Assembly: GCA_016930275.1 (NCBI GenBank)
Contig: JAFGHA010000270.1
Coordinates: 1 to 36,754 of the forward strand
DNA length: 36,754 nucleotides
From: Chitinispirillaceae bacterium
GTDB taxonomy: Bacteria; Fibrobacterota; Chitinivibrionia; Chitinivibrionales; Chitinispirillaceae
Reading direction: 5' to 3'
Of this stretch, positions 7,497-16,964 are shown in pieces. Under the pieces are notes generated by a model, which had not been told where the DNA came from, searched no databases, and saw only the letters and a list, made by a program, of their open reading frames with translations. Numbering within the stretch: the stretch's first letter is position 1; every line of letters begins with the position of its first letter. The position numbers and the translations under genes were made by a program.

Positions 7497-9365
7497 ATGC
7501 AATCCGTCATTCGAACCACACGAACCTTCGCACTCATCTGTACCGTTTTCACCCTCACCACATCGGCGCAATCCATCGTGACCGATCCACCCGAACGGGA
7601 AAAACCGTACCTTGTTCTCAGTCCGACCGATCCTGTCGCCGAACGCGATACAATACAACTGCTGATCGTGCTCGGTACCGCCTCCAACTCGTGTACCGCT
7701 CCGACGTTCAGTAATTGCGTCTATTCACTGGAGCAGAATAAGACTACTATTTATCCGCCGTTTTATACCCTTAAAGTAAAATTTACCGAAGATCCACCTC
7801 CTGCTGACAGGGCATGCCTGACTATCTATGATCCGGTTGATTACGGCCCGATATTCCATCTCGGACCGCTTGCTGCGGGGACCTATCAGGTAGTTGAGGA
7901 AACCGATGCAACCGATGACGAAGCCGATCCACCCGTGGTCTTTGGTACCTTCGTCATTCCCGATGAACGGATAATCGAACCGGTGATGTTTTCGATGAAG
8001 GGAACCGTTACCGATGATCCGTTTCCGCTGAAACGGGCAAGCATGCCGGTGGAAAATGCTGTTGTATACCTCTCTTCACTGGATCTCAATCAGCGCGGGG
8101 TGTTCGAGACCGTTGAGCAGATAATTGCGGCCGGACTCAGGGATTCCTCCGTGACGGACGAACAAGGTACCTACCGGTTTGATTACGTATCCGCAGGTAC
8201 CCATATCGTCAGTATCGTTCACCCGCAGTACCGGATGTCTCCGGTTATGGTAAGCGTCGGAAGTGATACCACCGTTAATTTTACCGTTATTTCATCTGAA
8301 GCTTCGGCTGCCGTGGTCGGGTATGTGGAACTGAACAAGGCTGATAACGCCGGTATCGTTCCTGTTGAAGGGTGTACCGTTTCGGTAAGAAAGAATCTTT
8401 CTAGCGGCAGTATCGGGGTTGAAAATCTGGTTCCTCCGAAACCGCCGATACAGGTCGTTACCGATGGTGACGGGTATTTTACGGTTGAGAATATACCGAT
8501 AACGGCGAACGGCGAGTCGTGGTCGGTCAGTGCTTCGTACCGGAGTCCTTCATTGTCCTATTCATTGAGTAAAGCGGTCGTTTTATCCAATATGGTTAGC
8601 GATACCGCCGATTTCCTTTTCAGTGAACCTTTCAGTAACAGTGCATCGGTGAGTGACGATGGAATAACATTCACTATTGCCGCGAGCCGGAAAACATATT
8701 CGGTGGATGAACCGGTTGAGATCCGGTACACGATCACCAATCCCACCGGATCACCGGTTACGTTCGGCTCCTTTTCCCAAGGGTGCGAGTATGATCTGGT
8801 TATCAGCCGCGAGGGTGACCGGGTGGTGTACCGGGAATCGGCGGCACGGGTCTGTCCGGATATGGTCAGCACCATCACGGTTGACCCGGGAGAATCGGTG
8901 ACGCATACGTTTCCACCGTTCGATGTCGCCGAACATCTCTTCGATATTCTCGAAGGCGCGGCGGTCGCACCGCAGACGCTTGTGGTGACGTTTTCGGCAC
9001 GCCTGATGGGGGAGGAGTATGAGGTGACCGAGGCGGGAGTTCCGGTGACCATTGATTTCACCGAACAGGTTGGAGTGAAAACGCCCAGGAAAGCGTCGAA
9101 TGCCACCGCGGTTACGTTCAATGCGGCCCGGAATCTTCTTGCATTCAATTTCGACCAACCGCAGGATGTTTCGATTGCAGTGTACACACTTGCAGGCGTC
9201 CGGATACCATCTGTTTCCCGTCAACTGACCATTCCCGCAGGGGGGCATACCCTTTCGCTCGAGTGTATCGTGAGGAATCGGGGGCGGAGCGGGGGAGTCT
9301 ACATTGTCGGAGTCAGAGGAACCGGTTTCAGCAAGAGGTTCCGTACCGTTCATCTTTCCCGATGA
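7497..9365 (+). CDS. Secreted multidomain protein with BsuPI-like and C-terminal sorting-like domains (paralogue A)
   Basis: A 622-residue exported protein. A signal peptide (MQSVIRTTRTFALICTVFTL, cleavage near SAQS) is followed by an N-terminal domain with conserved cysteines (NSCTAPTFSNC and RACLTIYD). Two carboxypeptidase-regulatory-like beta-sandwiches come next (about residues 160-270 with DEQGTYRFDYVSAG, and 275-370 with DGDGYFTVENIPI). A BsuPI-like domain (about 390-510; IRYTITNPTGSPVTFGSF, GCEYDLVIS, GDRVVY) precedes a C-terminal ~85-residue module (VSIAVYTLAGVRI..GGVYIVGVRG) resembling FlgD-Ig or type IX-like sorting domains. The start has CTGGAGG 7 bases upstream. It is clearly paralogous along its whole length to the gene at 22110. 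The likely role is a cell-surface or secreted binding protein; function unknown. It converges on the GH65 gene. Confidence 0.85.
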   Translation: MQSVIRTTRTFALICTVFTLTTSAQSIVTDPPEREKPYLVLSPTDPVAERDTIQLLIVLGTASNSCTAPTFSNCVYSLEQNKTTIYPPFYTLKVKFTEDPPPADRACLTIYDPVDYGPIFHLGPLAAGTYQVVEETDATDDEADPPVVFGTFVIPDERIIEPVMFSMKGTVTDDPFPLKRASMPVENAVVYLSSLDLNQRGVFETVEQIIAAGLRDSSVTDEQGTYRFDYVSAGTHIVSIVHPQYRMSPVMVSVGSDTTVNFTVISSEASAAVVGYVELNKADNAGIVPVEGCTVSVRKNLSSGSIGVENLVPPKPPIQVVTDGDGYFTVENIPITANGESWSVSASYRSPSLSYSLSKAVVLSNMVSDTADFLFSEPFSNSASVSDDGITFTIAASRKTYSVDEPVEIRYTITNPTGSPVTFGSFSQGCEYDLVISREGDRVVYRESAARVCPDMVSTITVDPGESVTHTFPPFDVAEHLFDILEGAAVAPQTLVVTFSARLMGEEYEVTEAGVPVTIDFTEQVGVKTPRKASNATAVTFNAARNLLAFNFDQPQDVSIAVYTLAGVRIPSVSRQLTIPAGGHTLSLECIVRNRGRSGGVYIVGVRGTGFSKRFRTVHLSR

Positions 9366-9420
9366 CCGGGAAGGGGTAATATCCCGGACGCGAAACGGGA
9401 AGATACCTGACCGGGCAGGT

Positions 9421-11844
9421 TCACGGGTTACTGCTGAAAGGTATCTTCAGTGTTTCACCGGATGCCAGATAATACTGTTTTCCCGATAGTTCCACTACGG
9501 CGCGGGAACCGCGGGACGCGGTTTTGTCAACGGTAATCATGATCCTGTTCCTGCTTATCTGCAGCGATACCCATGTTTTCCGGTGACAGAACCTGAATTT
9601 CAAGCCGGTCCATCCGGTGGGAAGTTCGGGCCTGATCGTTATAACCTCTCCTTTGAAATTCACTCCTGCGATACAGCGCCGCACGATATCGAGCGAACCG
9701 CCCATGACACCGCAGTGGATTCCCTCCTTCGTGGTACCTCCCTGAATGTCATGGATATCGGAAGCCAGCACTTCGTCGAACCACTGACGGAACGCTCTGG
9801 GCATCCGCAGCTGATGCGCCAGCATGCAATGAACCACCTTGCTCAGAGTTGAACCGTGCGATGTTCTTTTCGCATAATAATCAAAGTTTGCCCGCAACTG
9901 ACGACTCGTAAATGCATAACCGAGTGTATGAAATATTTCTTTGATTTCGGTGATCGGCAACAGGTAAAACAGCATCAGTACATCAGCTTGTTTTGACACT
10001 TTATAATTATCCGGAGAATCCCCTTCTTTCTTCAGAATGCGGTCCATCCGTTGTATGTTACCGTATTTCCGCCGATAATACTGCCAATCCAGTTCCTTCA
10101 GTCTGAAATACCCCGAGAACTGGCTTATAATTCCCTCGTTATTGATACCGACCGCCATTTTTTTCGTGATATCTCCAAAAAGGTCCAGGTCTTCCTGCCG
10201 CAGGCTCAGTTTACTCATAAGACGTTTCAGGTGACTCGCCGGGAGAAGGTGCGGCAGTTCCAGCGCTTTGCGCAGCACCCACACTATCATAACGTTCGAA
10301 TAGGCATTATCGATGTGTCCGGGAATACCGGAACCGGGAAGCTTCTCATGAAATTCATCCGGACCGATAATACCGACGGTATGATACCGGCCGTCATGCG
10401 GATCGATGGTCACCAGGCTTGCACAGAACCGGGCAATGGATAAAAGCATTTCCGCACCGTATTCCGCAAGAAATGCCCGGTCGCCGGAGCGCTCCCAGTG
10501 ACGCCAGACATCGTACCCAATAGCGAATGAAACGTGACGCTGCAGCCTGCTGTAATCGGGACCCCACCTTCCCGACATCGGATTCAGATGCAATGCCTGG
10601 GTTTCTTCGGTACCTTTCAAGCCGCTCTGCCATGGAAACATGGCACCCTTGTAGCCGTTGGCTTTGGCGTATTCTCTTGCTCTGGGGAGTCTGCGGTAGC
10701 GATACTTAAGCAGTGCCTGGGCGATATGGGGCATGTGCAGATCATACTGCGGCATTGCGAAAAGCTCATCCCAGAACACATGACCATGGTATCCTTCACC
10801 GTGCAGTCCGCGGGCCGGCATCCCGGCGTCAATCAGGTCATTGTGATGCGATATGGTCTGCAGAAGGTGAAATGTATGCAATCGCAGCACGCACTGGGCG
10901 AAGGTATCGCCCGTTACCGTGATATCGTGAATATTCCAGAGCTTTTCCCATGCTTTCCGGTGAACGTCGAACATCCGGTCAAACCGCGGTGTCTTTCGCA
11001 GTGCAAGAATCGCGGCATCTTCCGGTGAGGTTGTATGTTTGTCGATGGAGGTATACACCGCCACGACTTTCTCGATCAGGTAGGTAGTTCCTTTTTGGGC
11101 AGTAAAGGAGAATTCGAGTCCGATCCCTTCGTTTCCTTTGGTGGTGGATTGGAACATCGGCCTCTTCTCTTTACCGTCGGCAAAGAGACGTATGGTCGCA
11201 GCCTCGCTTACGGTTATCTTTGACTGCGCGGTGCGCAGGGTAAGATACATGCCGTTGTTTTTGAACCGCCCCAGTGAAACCGGCTGCAGGTGTTTGGAGT
11301 TGAGCTGCCGGTAGCGTTCAATACCGGAGTTGAGAAGCGTTCCGTCGAGTCGTGCTCTGACATGTATTTTTTCACTGTAGTTTTCGGGGGTAATACGGTA
11401 ACTGATCGCTCCGTAGTGAGGTGCGCCCATATGAACGATCTGACTCGATTCAACCAGCGTAATCTGCCCCTTCATATTCCTGAACCGGAGTGTGCGGTGA
11501 AGAACTCCTGATCGCATGTTCAGTTCCCGACGGTAAAAAATGATTCTGCCGGCCGAAGGCCAGAACCAGTTGTCATCGCCGATTTTAAACGACAGGAAAA
11601 GCCAGTTGGGGCAGTTAACCAGATCTTCGTTGTAAACGGTGCGTCCCGCGATTCTGGTCGAGAGCCGGTTATACACACCGGCGATATACATCCCCGGGTA
11701 ATGAACGTCGGATGCGTAGGCTTCCACCGCCGCACCGCGTGTTCCGAAATAGCCGTTCCCCAGCGTGCACAGCGCTTCACGCAATCCTTCCTCTGCGGGA
11801 TCAAATCCGTTGTATACCAGTTTCCATGAGGATACCTGTTCCAT
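9421..11844 (-). CDS. Glycoside hydrolase family 65 phosphorylase (trehalose/kojibiose/maltose type)
   Basis: An 807-residue GH65 enzyme, expected to cleave an alpha-glucosyl disaccharide with inorganic phosphate to give beta-glucose 1-phosphate in the cytoplasm. The N-terminal beta-sandwich starts GTRGAAVE-style (TLGNGYFGTRGAAVEAY). The (alpha/alpha)6 barrel carries the general acid in GPDEFHEKL (Glu497), the HVFWDELFAMP and SYKVSKQADVL-type segments near the phosphate site (seen here as KVSKQADVLMLFYLL), and RTSHGSTLS for phosphate contacts. A small C-terminal beta domain ends the protein. Length is normal for the family. Substrate (trehalose, maltose, kojibiose, nigerose) cannot be fixed from sequence by eye. 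Only one base separates it from the stop of the upstream HAD fusion, with AAAGG before the ATG, so the two are translationally coupled. Confidence 0.93.
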   Translation of the reverse strand: MEQVSSWKLVYNGFDPAEEGLREALCTLGNGYFGTRGAAVEAYASDVHYPGMYIAGVYNRLSTRIAGRTVYNEDLVNCPNWLFLSFKIGDDNWFWPSAGRIIFYRRELNMRSGVLHRTLRFRNMKGQITLVESSQIVHMGAPHYGAISYRITPENYSEKIHVRARLDGTLLNSGIERYRQLNSKHLQPVSLGRFKNNGMYLTLRTAQSKITVSEAATIRLFADGKEKRPMFQSTTKGNEGIGLEFSFTAQKGTTYLIEKVVAVYTSIDKHTTSPEDAAILALRKTPRFDRMFDVHRKAWEKLWNIHDITVTGDTFAQCVLRLHTFHLLQTISHHNDLIDAGMPARGLHGEGYHGHVFWDELFAMPQYDLHMPHIAQALLKYRYRRLPRAREYAKANGYKGAMFPWQSGLKGTEETQALHLNPMSGRWGPDYSRLQRHVSFAIGYDVWRHWERSGDRAFLAEYGAEMLLSIARFCASLVTIDPHDGRYHTVGIIGPDEFHEKLPGSGIPGHIDNAYSNVMIVWVLRKALELPHLLPASHLKRLMSKLSLRQEDLDLFGDITKKMAVGINNEGIISQFSGYFRLKELDWQYYRRKYGNIQRMDRILKKEGDSPDNYKVSKQADVLMLFYLLPITEIKEIFHTLGYAFTSRQLRANFDYYAKRTSHGSTLSKVVHCMLAHQLRMPRAFRQWFDEVLASDIHDIQGGTTKEGIHCGVMGGSLDIVRRCIAGVNFKGEVITIRPELPTGWTGLKFRFCHRKTWVSLQISRNRIMITVDKTASRGSRAVVELSGKQYYLASGETLKIPFSSNP

Positions 11845-11845
11845 G

Positions 11846-13438
11846 TTATCCTTTCACGATCTTTGTAAAGAGCCTGAACACCTCTTCGGGAGAGGCTACC
11901 ATGAAATCCGCCGCCGACGGTGCCAGTGTATCGGTTACCCGTATGCCGGTTCCCCGCGTACGCACTACTCTGAAAGCATCTTCATCGGTAGTGTCGTCGC
12001 CGATGTAGAGTACCGCCGTATCATGCCACTTCTTTTTGAGGGCTTTCATGATCCATCTGACGGCCTTGCCTTTGTGCCAATCGATATCAGGCAGAATTTC
12101 GAACACTTTCTTACCGTGCATCAGACGCATGCCACTGTTTTGAACGACAATCTCCCGTGCATACGCTTCTATTTCCGGCAGATGTTTTTTCTCATCCACA
12201 AGACGGTAATGCAGCGCAAAGCTGATTTTTTTCTTCTCTATAAGTAGTCCCTCAATACCTCCGATATCCGCTTGCGCCTGTTTTACACATTCGGCAATCC
12301 GCGGAATAATTGCTTCGGCAACGGGATGCATCATGCCGATGTCCGGGCCCGAAATATCCATTCCGTGACTTCCGGCATAATACAATCCTTCTATTCCCAC
12401 CAGTGACTCGAGATCGTCCCGCATCCTTCCGCTGACGATCGCGACGGTGTGTTTTTCCGACAGCCGTTTGACAATGTCTCTCATCGTATCCGACAGTATC
12501 GCCAGTTCCGGACGCGATACGATCGGCGTCAGTGTTCCATCGTAATCGAGAAATATCGTGAGAGGTTTCTTGCTGAAAATCGATCGTTCGGCGCTTCTCC
12601 TGCAGCAGATATTTTCAATCGGCACGGCCTCCGGTGCAGCGGGTACTTCACGATCCCAGTAGTTGAACAGTGGTCGCGGTTGTCGCGTGAACCAACGGTC
12701 GATCCGCTCTGTGGAAATCTGTGAAAGATCGTTAACGACAATATCGGCACCATTTTCAAGCAGTTCTTCCGCATTGTTTTCTCTGGCGATACCAAGTACA
12801 AGACCGAAGCCCCCGTTACGCCCCGCCTGAACGCCACTGGTCGCGTCTTCGACCACCACCGATTTCTCCACGGCTGCTCCCAGATTGCGCGCAGCCTTCA
12901 CGAAAATATCTTCCTCCGGTTTTCCATTCAGTTTGAGCCGGGCAGAAACCACACCATCGACCCGTGTCTGAAAAAGGTGTTCCAGACCGGTGGTCTGCAG
13001 AACGGGTTGACAGTTTTTGGACGACGACGCGACCCCGACGAGGATGTTGTGTCTGTGCAGCTCTTTTATCAGATCGACCGTTGACTGAAATACTTCAGCA
13101 CCGTTTTTAGCGAGCACTTCACGGAACTTCTCGTTTTTTCCGTTGCCGATACCACAGACGGTTTCCTTATCGGGGGAGTCCTGGCTGTCACCGAATGGAA
13201 TGGTGATACCCCGTGACAGAAGGAAACTTTCAACACCCCGATAGCGCGGTTTGCCGTCGACAAACGGCAGGTAATCGTTTTCGTGGGTAAATTCATGGAA
13301 CGGTTCTCCGTTTCGTCGTTCCCGCATGCGCAGGTAATCATCGAATGTTTCTTTCCATGCAAGTGCATGAACCTGAGCCGTATTCGTTATAACTCCGTCC
13401 AGATCAAAAATGACCGCTTCAAATGACACGTTGTTCAT
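11846..13438 (-). CDS. Fused beta-phosphoglucomutase and trehalose-6-phosphate phosphatase
   Basis: A 530-residue two-HAD protein. Residues 1-~250 are a beta-phosphoglucomutase-type HAD-IA enzyme: nucleophile and acid/base in FDLDGVI (Asp12, Asp14), a cap with GKPRYRGVESFLLSRG, GVASSSKN as motif II, and VVEDATSGVQAG as motif IV. Residues ~285-530 are an OtsB-type trehalose phosphatase with FLDYDGTLTPI (Asp298, Asp300), VAIVSGR, GSHGMDI, and YIGDDTTDEDAF. The mutase half would convert beta-glucose 1-phosphate made by the coupled GH65 enzyme into glucose 6-phosphate. The phosphatase half would release trehalose from trehalose 6-phosphate. No OtsA is present in the window. The start ATG 13438 is preferred over an in-frame ATG 17 codons upstream because GAGAGGTG precedes it and the HAD fold begins there. 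Confidence 0.92.
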   Translation of the reverse strand: MNNVSFEAVIFDLDGVITNTAQVHALAWKETFDDYLRMRERRNGEPFHEFTHENDYLPFVDGKPRYRGVESFLLSRGITIPFGDSQDSPDKETVCGIGNGKNEKFREVLAKNGAEVFQSTVDLIKELHRHNILVGVASSSKNCQPVLQTTGLEHLFQTRVDGVVSARLKLNGKPEEDIFVKAARNLGAAVEKSVVVEDATSGVQAGRNGGFGLVLGIARENNAEELLENGADIVVNDLSQISTERIDRWFTRQPRPLFNYWDREVPAAPEAVPIENICCRRSAERSIFSKKPLTIFLDYDGTLTPIVSRPELAILSDTMRDIVKRLSEKHTVAIVSGRMRDDLESLVGIEGLYYAGSHGMDISGPDIGMMHPVAEAIIPRIAECVKQAQADIGGIEGLLIEKKKISFALHYRLVDEKKHLPEIEAYAREIVVQNSGMRLMHGKKVFEILPDIDWHKGKAVRWIMKALKKKWHDTAVLYIGDDTTDEDAFRVVRTRGTGIRVTDTLAPSAADFMVASPEEVFRLFTKIVKG

Positions 13439-14621
13439 TACACCTCTCAATGATTTCAGATTGTTTGTTTTCCGCAATCGGGTCTTCATCCGTCTTTCTT
13501 CGGGTCGGGAACACCCGTTCTGCTGCCTTCAATAACCGCGCGATACGCTGCTCCGTTGCTGAAATATGCTGCCGTGATACGAGAAACGGGCGGTATACAC
13601 TGGAATGTCGAACAGTCACGCATGAACCGGTAACATCACGGTATTCGAACCGGGTAGTCGCCTGTTCCGAATAACAAAAACAGATGAATCGTAGTGTTGC
13701 GATAGTGAACGTGATAGTGGTGATAACAGTAGTTGTATCCGTCACAAGTTCGTCTGTACTGAAATTCACCGGTACCAGATATGATTAAAAATCAGCATCC
13801 GTAAAGAATGGCTACCCACCGTTATGTTACCTTATAGAGTGAATGCCGGGTTTGCGCACTGCTTTTCTAAAATCAGAAAACACTGTTCCCCTTGTGAAGT
13901 GTTTCCATTATGACGCCGGTTTGACAGGTGCTGCCTTTCGAAAAAAAGATGCATCGTATCACGAACGCAGCAGCTTTTACCGTGGCAATTGAACATGTCA
14001 CCATCGCTATAGTTGTCCGATCCGGGAATTGAATGCTCCTGCAGTCCTGAGTGGTTGAGAATTATCGGAACGTTATTTCGATACTCGTCCCCGCCTCCGG
14101 CTACTGCCATCAGGCCGGACTTGCATTGAGGTACAATTCGTTGCCGGAATACTTATCGAAACCGATACAATGGAAAAATAGAACGATTGAACCGGGAATG
14201 CAAGTATTGGTGACTTCGGGTAGGGGCATATCCAATGTCTATGGTGTCGCAGGCGCATCCGTCGGTTGCTGCGGTTATTGTTTCGTAAATGTCGGAAATC
14301 CCCCCGCGCGTGTTAATATATGTAAAGATTCACGACCGGTACGATTACCCGGATCCACCGTTTTTTCAGTCGCATTGAGGGGTACTGTCACAACAGGAAC
14401 GAATTCCGGTCAGGTATGAAAAAACCTGCGGGCACTGCCGGTGACCTTTTTGAGCTACCGGCAGCACTCACTCATTTAAAACATATCGTCTGATCACGAC
14501 ACTGCATTGAAAAGAATGCGGAGCAGGTGCGATCGATTCGGATGACAACGAAAAACAGTCACTTAACGCGCACATCTAACCCTTTACCTTTTTCCCGGTC
14601 ACCATTAATTTTAACGCTTAT
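13439..14621. other. Gene-poor stretch upstream of the kinase cluster
   Basis: About 1.2 kb between divergent genes. A 116-codon open frame on the minus strand (13419-13769) overlaps the mutase start and a 122-codon frame lies on the plus strand (14051-14419). Neither has recognisable domains or a good ribosome site, and I do not call them. A hairpin with 8-bp arms (CTGCCGGT 14435-14442, ACCGGCAG 14457-14464) lies before the kinase gene. The promoters of both divergent operons should be here, but I see no clear hexamers. Confidence 0.5.
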
Positions 14622-16106
14622 ATGGTCCCGGAAATTACTAACTACACCATACAGCGCGAAATCGGTGTCGGGGGAATGGCAGTGGTATACGAGGCCACCG
14701 ACGATCGCCTGCAGCGGACTGTCGCGATAAAAGTGCTCCATCCGCATCTGTGCAGGGAGCCGTCGGCATCCGACCGGTTCATCCGCGAAGCGCGTGCCGC
14801 GGCTAAAATCGACCATCCCAATGTGGTACGGTTGTATGACTACAGTTCCGGTGAAAACCTTCATTACATAGTTATGGAGTATGTTCCCGGCAGCACGCTG
14901 GAACGGGTGCTCAAAGAGCGGGGTCCGGTTTCCCCGGAAAACGCCGTGGCGATCATGACGGAGATAGCAGAGGCGCTCGCGCAGGCGCATGCGATCGGGA
15001 TCATCCACCGTGATGTCAAACCGGCCAATATCCTTCTCCACCGGCAGGGAAGGGCGATGCTTTCCGATTTCGGTCTTGCGCATCATCTGCCCGATTCACG
15101 GCTTACCACTCCCGATGCGGTGGCGGGAACGCCGTCGTACATGTCTCCTGAACAGATCTCCGGCAGCGAACTTTCAGCAGCCACCGATATTTACTCCTGG
15201 GGAATCTGTCTTTATGCGATCATAACGGGAAAACTTCCGTATGGAAACGACACTTATCCCGAAGTGTTGAGCGAGATACGGCGTGGGGCGATCAGGTTCG
15301 ACGACACCCTTCTCGAAGGATTATCCTTCCGCCATCAGGATCTGCTGCTTCGTTGCCTGACGGCTGATCCGCAACAGAGGATCGGAGATGCGAGGGAACT
15401 TCTTTCGGAGCTGGACCGCTGCGGGAACCGGCGGCAGTGGTTGATTGACGTTACGGGTATGATGAGTTCCCCCGGGGAAACCACCGGTGCTCATCCTTCC
15501 TCGAGGCCGTCGGCGACCATGGTGCTATCGCGAAAAAGTATTGATCGAAGGTATTTCGGTTCCGGAGCCGTAATTCTCCTTTTGGTGATTGCATCTGCCG
15601 TGTTTTTCTTTCGGCCGCAGAAACGATTGCCTAATGATAACCCTGCAGGAACGGAAATGATGCAACCGGAAGCGGACCTTCGGAACGACAGCATACCAGG
15701 GGAAGTGGAACGATCGGATACGATACGGACGGCGGCGGGGCAACCCGGCGGAATGTCGGATACTACCATACAGACCACGGTCGCGAAGCGGATATCCGGT
15801 GAAGATACTGCCAGACCCGTACGGAAAAGACCGTCGGAAACGGTGGTGCGGCCCGTGGCGGCAGGTCCGTCGGTAGCCGCAACCGTCGATAGCGGCGCGT
15901 TTTTCATTTTCTGTGAACCGTGGGCGAATGTCCGCGTTGGTGATCGTGAACTCGGGGCGACGCCGTTCGAGAAACCGGTGCCGCTGCCGGTCGGGCGTCA
16001 TGTGGTCTCATTGAGCAACGGTTTCTGCATACCGCTCACCGATACCGTTGTCATCACCGCGGGAACGGTACTCAGAAAACGCTACCGGCTGCAGGTGGCT
16101 GAATGA
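14622..16106 (+). CDS. Membrane Ser/Thr protein kinase (Hanks type) with extracytoplasmic PEGA domain
   Basis: A 494-residue PknB-like kinase. The cytoplasmic kinase domain (about residues 8-265) has the glycine loop GVGGMAVVYEA, catalytic Lys37 in VAIKVL, HRDVKPANILL (Asp131), DFG (Asp149-Gly151), and GTPSYMSPEQ for activation-loop docking, so it looks catalytically complete. A single transmembrane helix (about 311-331) leads to a Ser/Thr/Pro-rich extracytoplasmic linker. A C-terminal PEGA-like domain follows (about 425-490; GAFFIFCEPWANVRVGDREL then GATPFEK). PEGA domains are thought to bind extracellular ligands or surface proteins. The start has no Shine-Dalgarno; ATG 14622 is chosen because the kinase N-lobe begins immediately. 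The stop overlaps the next ATG by 4 bases. It is the first gene of a plus-strand run that includes an FHA-containing regulator, its natural candidate partner. Confidence 0.95.
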   Translation: MVPEITNYTIQREIGVGGMAVVYEATDDRLQRTVAIKVLHPHLCREPSASDRFIREARAAAKIDHPNVVRLYDYSSGENLHYIVMEYVPGSTLERVLKERGPVSPENAVAIMTEIAEALAQAHAIGIIHRDVKPANILLHRQGRAMLSDFGLAHHLPDSRLTTPDAVAGTPSYMSPEQISGSELSAATDIYSWGICLYAIITGKLPYGNDTYPEVLSEIRRGAIRFDDTLLEGLSFRHQDLLLRCLTADPQQRIGDARELLSELDRCGNRRQWLIDVTGMMSSPGETTGAHPSSRPSATMVLSRKSIDRRYFGSGAVILLLVIASAVFFFRPQKRLPNDNPAGTEMMQPEADLRNDSIPGEVERSDTIRTAAGQPGGMSDTTIQTTVAKRISGEDTARPVRKRPSETVVRPVAAGPSVAATVDSGAFFIFCEPWANVRVGDRELGATPFEKPVPLPVGRHVVSLSNGFCIPLTDTVVITAGTVLRKRYRLQVAE

Positions 16107-16951
16107 TGAGTCGTGCCGTTATTCTGCTGATCTTTCTCGCTGCGGGAGTTACCGCGACCGATGCCGGTGCGCAGGAACCGCAGGATTCTGATCCGGCACC
16201 CGACTACCGGATACTCTACGAGGATGGTTTTTATCTGGAAGCAATAGCTCTTATTGACAGTATCGTGTCCGGCGATTCGGCATGCGACCGGGAACCGCTG
16301 CGCTACCTCGCTTTCTCTCATATCGCCCGGGGTGACCGTGAACAGGGAGAAAATGCGTTTGAACGGCTTCTCGGTTGTGATCCGCAGTTCCGTTGTGACA
16401 CGCTCTTCACTTCACCGAAAATCCTCGACGTGTTCAATGGCGTGCTCGAACGGCATCTGCAGAAGCAGTCGTTATCGGATCGCGGTTCTCCGGCGGATAC
16501 GCTGTCCGTGATTTCTCCGGATACCACCACGGTCAGTGCACCTCCTGCGATACCCGATTCGTCACTGATCCGCCCTGCTGCCGCCCCGGGGGCACTGCCG
16601 ACTCCCGACGAGGCGGCGATATCCGTATCCGTTGCCACACACCGATTACCCGCACGGTATCTGCCGGCGTTTCTTCCGGGCGGCGGGGGGCAGTTTATGC
16701 AGCGTCAATGGATAAAGGGTGCGCTGTTCCTTGCGGTTCAGGCGGCGGCGGCGGGAGGATACGTATGGGCATATCACACGAGACAGTCCTATTATGATCC
16801 GGTGTATGGCTGGTCCGCTTCCCGTAATGAAACCGCTTACAACCGGTATACCTCGTACGCTCGGTTGGGATTCGGTGTGTGCATCGGTACGTATACATTC
16901 AGTGTTATAGATTATTTTTGGACTGTCCGGAAACAGAACGCCTCACGATAA
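16103..16951 (+). CDS. Exported/membrane protein with TPR-like N-terminus and DUF5683-like C-terminus
   Basis: A 282-residue protein with a signal peptide (MMSRAVILLIFLAAGVTA, cleavage near AGA). A short helical TPR-like repeat region follows (YRILYEDGFYLEAIALIDSI..REPLRYLAFSHIARGDREQG, residues ~35-110), then a Ser/Thr/Pro-rich linker (~115-185). The C-terminal part contains LPGGGGQFMQRQWIKGALFL and two hydrophobic segments. The proline-glycine-rich motif followed by a membrane helix resembles the DUF5683 family of FCB-group envelope proteins, but this is recognition by eye. Its ATGA start overlaps the kinase stop, so it is coupled to the kinase. It could anchor or tune the kinase in the envelope; the function is unknown. 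Confidence 0.7.
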   Translation: MMSRAVILLIFLAAGVTATDAGAQEPQDSDPAPDYRILYEDGFYLEAIALIDSIVSGDSACDREPLRYLAFSHIARGDREQGENAFERLLGCDPQFRCDTLFTSPKILDVFNGVLERHLQKQSLSDRGSPADTLSVISPDTTTVSAPPAIPDSSLIRPAAAPGALPTPDEAAISVSVATHRLPARYLPAFLPGGGGQFMQRQWIKGALFLAVQAAAAGGYVWAYHTRQSYYDPVYGWSASRNETAYNRYTSYARLGFGVCIGTYTFSVIDYFWTVRKQNASR

Positions 16952-16964
16952 ACGGAGCCTGAAC

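Noticed and set aside
8558..9353. Long open frames antisense to paralogue A
   Set aside because: They mirror the real gene in other frames, contain no domain and have no start signals.
10646..10661. Sigma-54-like TGGCAC..GC on the plus strand
   Set aside because: It lies inside the GH65 coding sequence on the opposite strand and lacks the TTGC part of the -12 element.
13419..13769. 116-codon frame upstream of the mutase/phosphatase fusion
   Set aside because: No recognised domain, overlaps the coding start and has no ribosome site.
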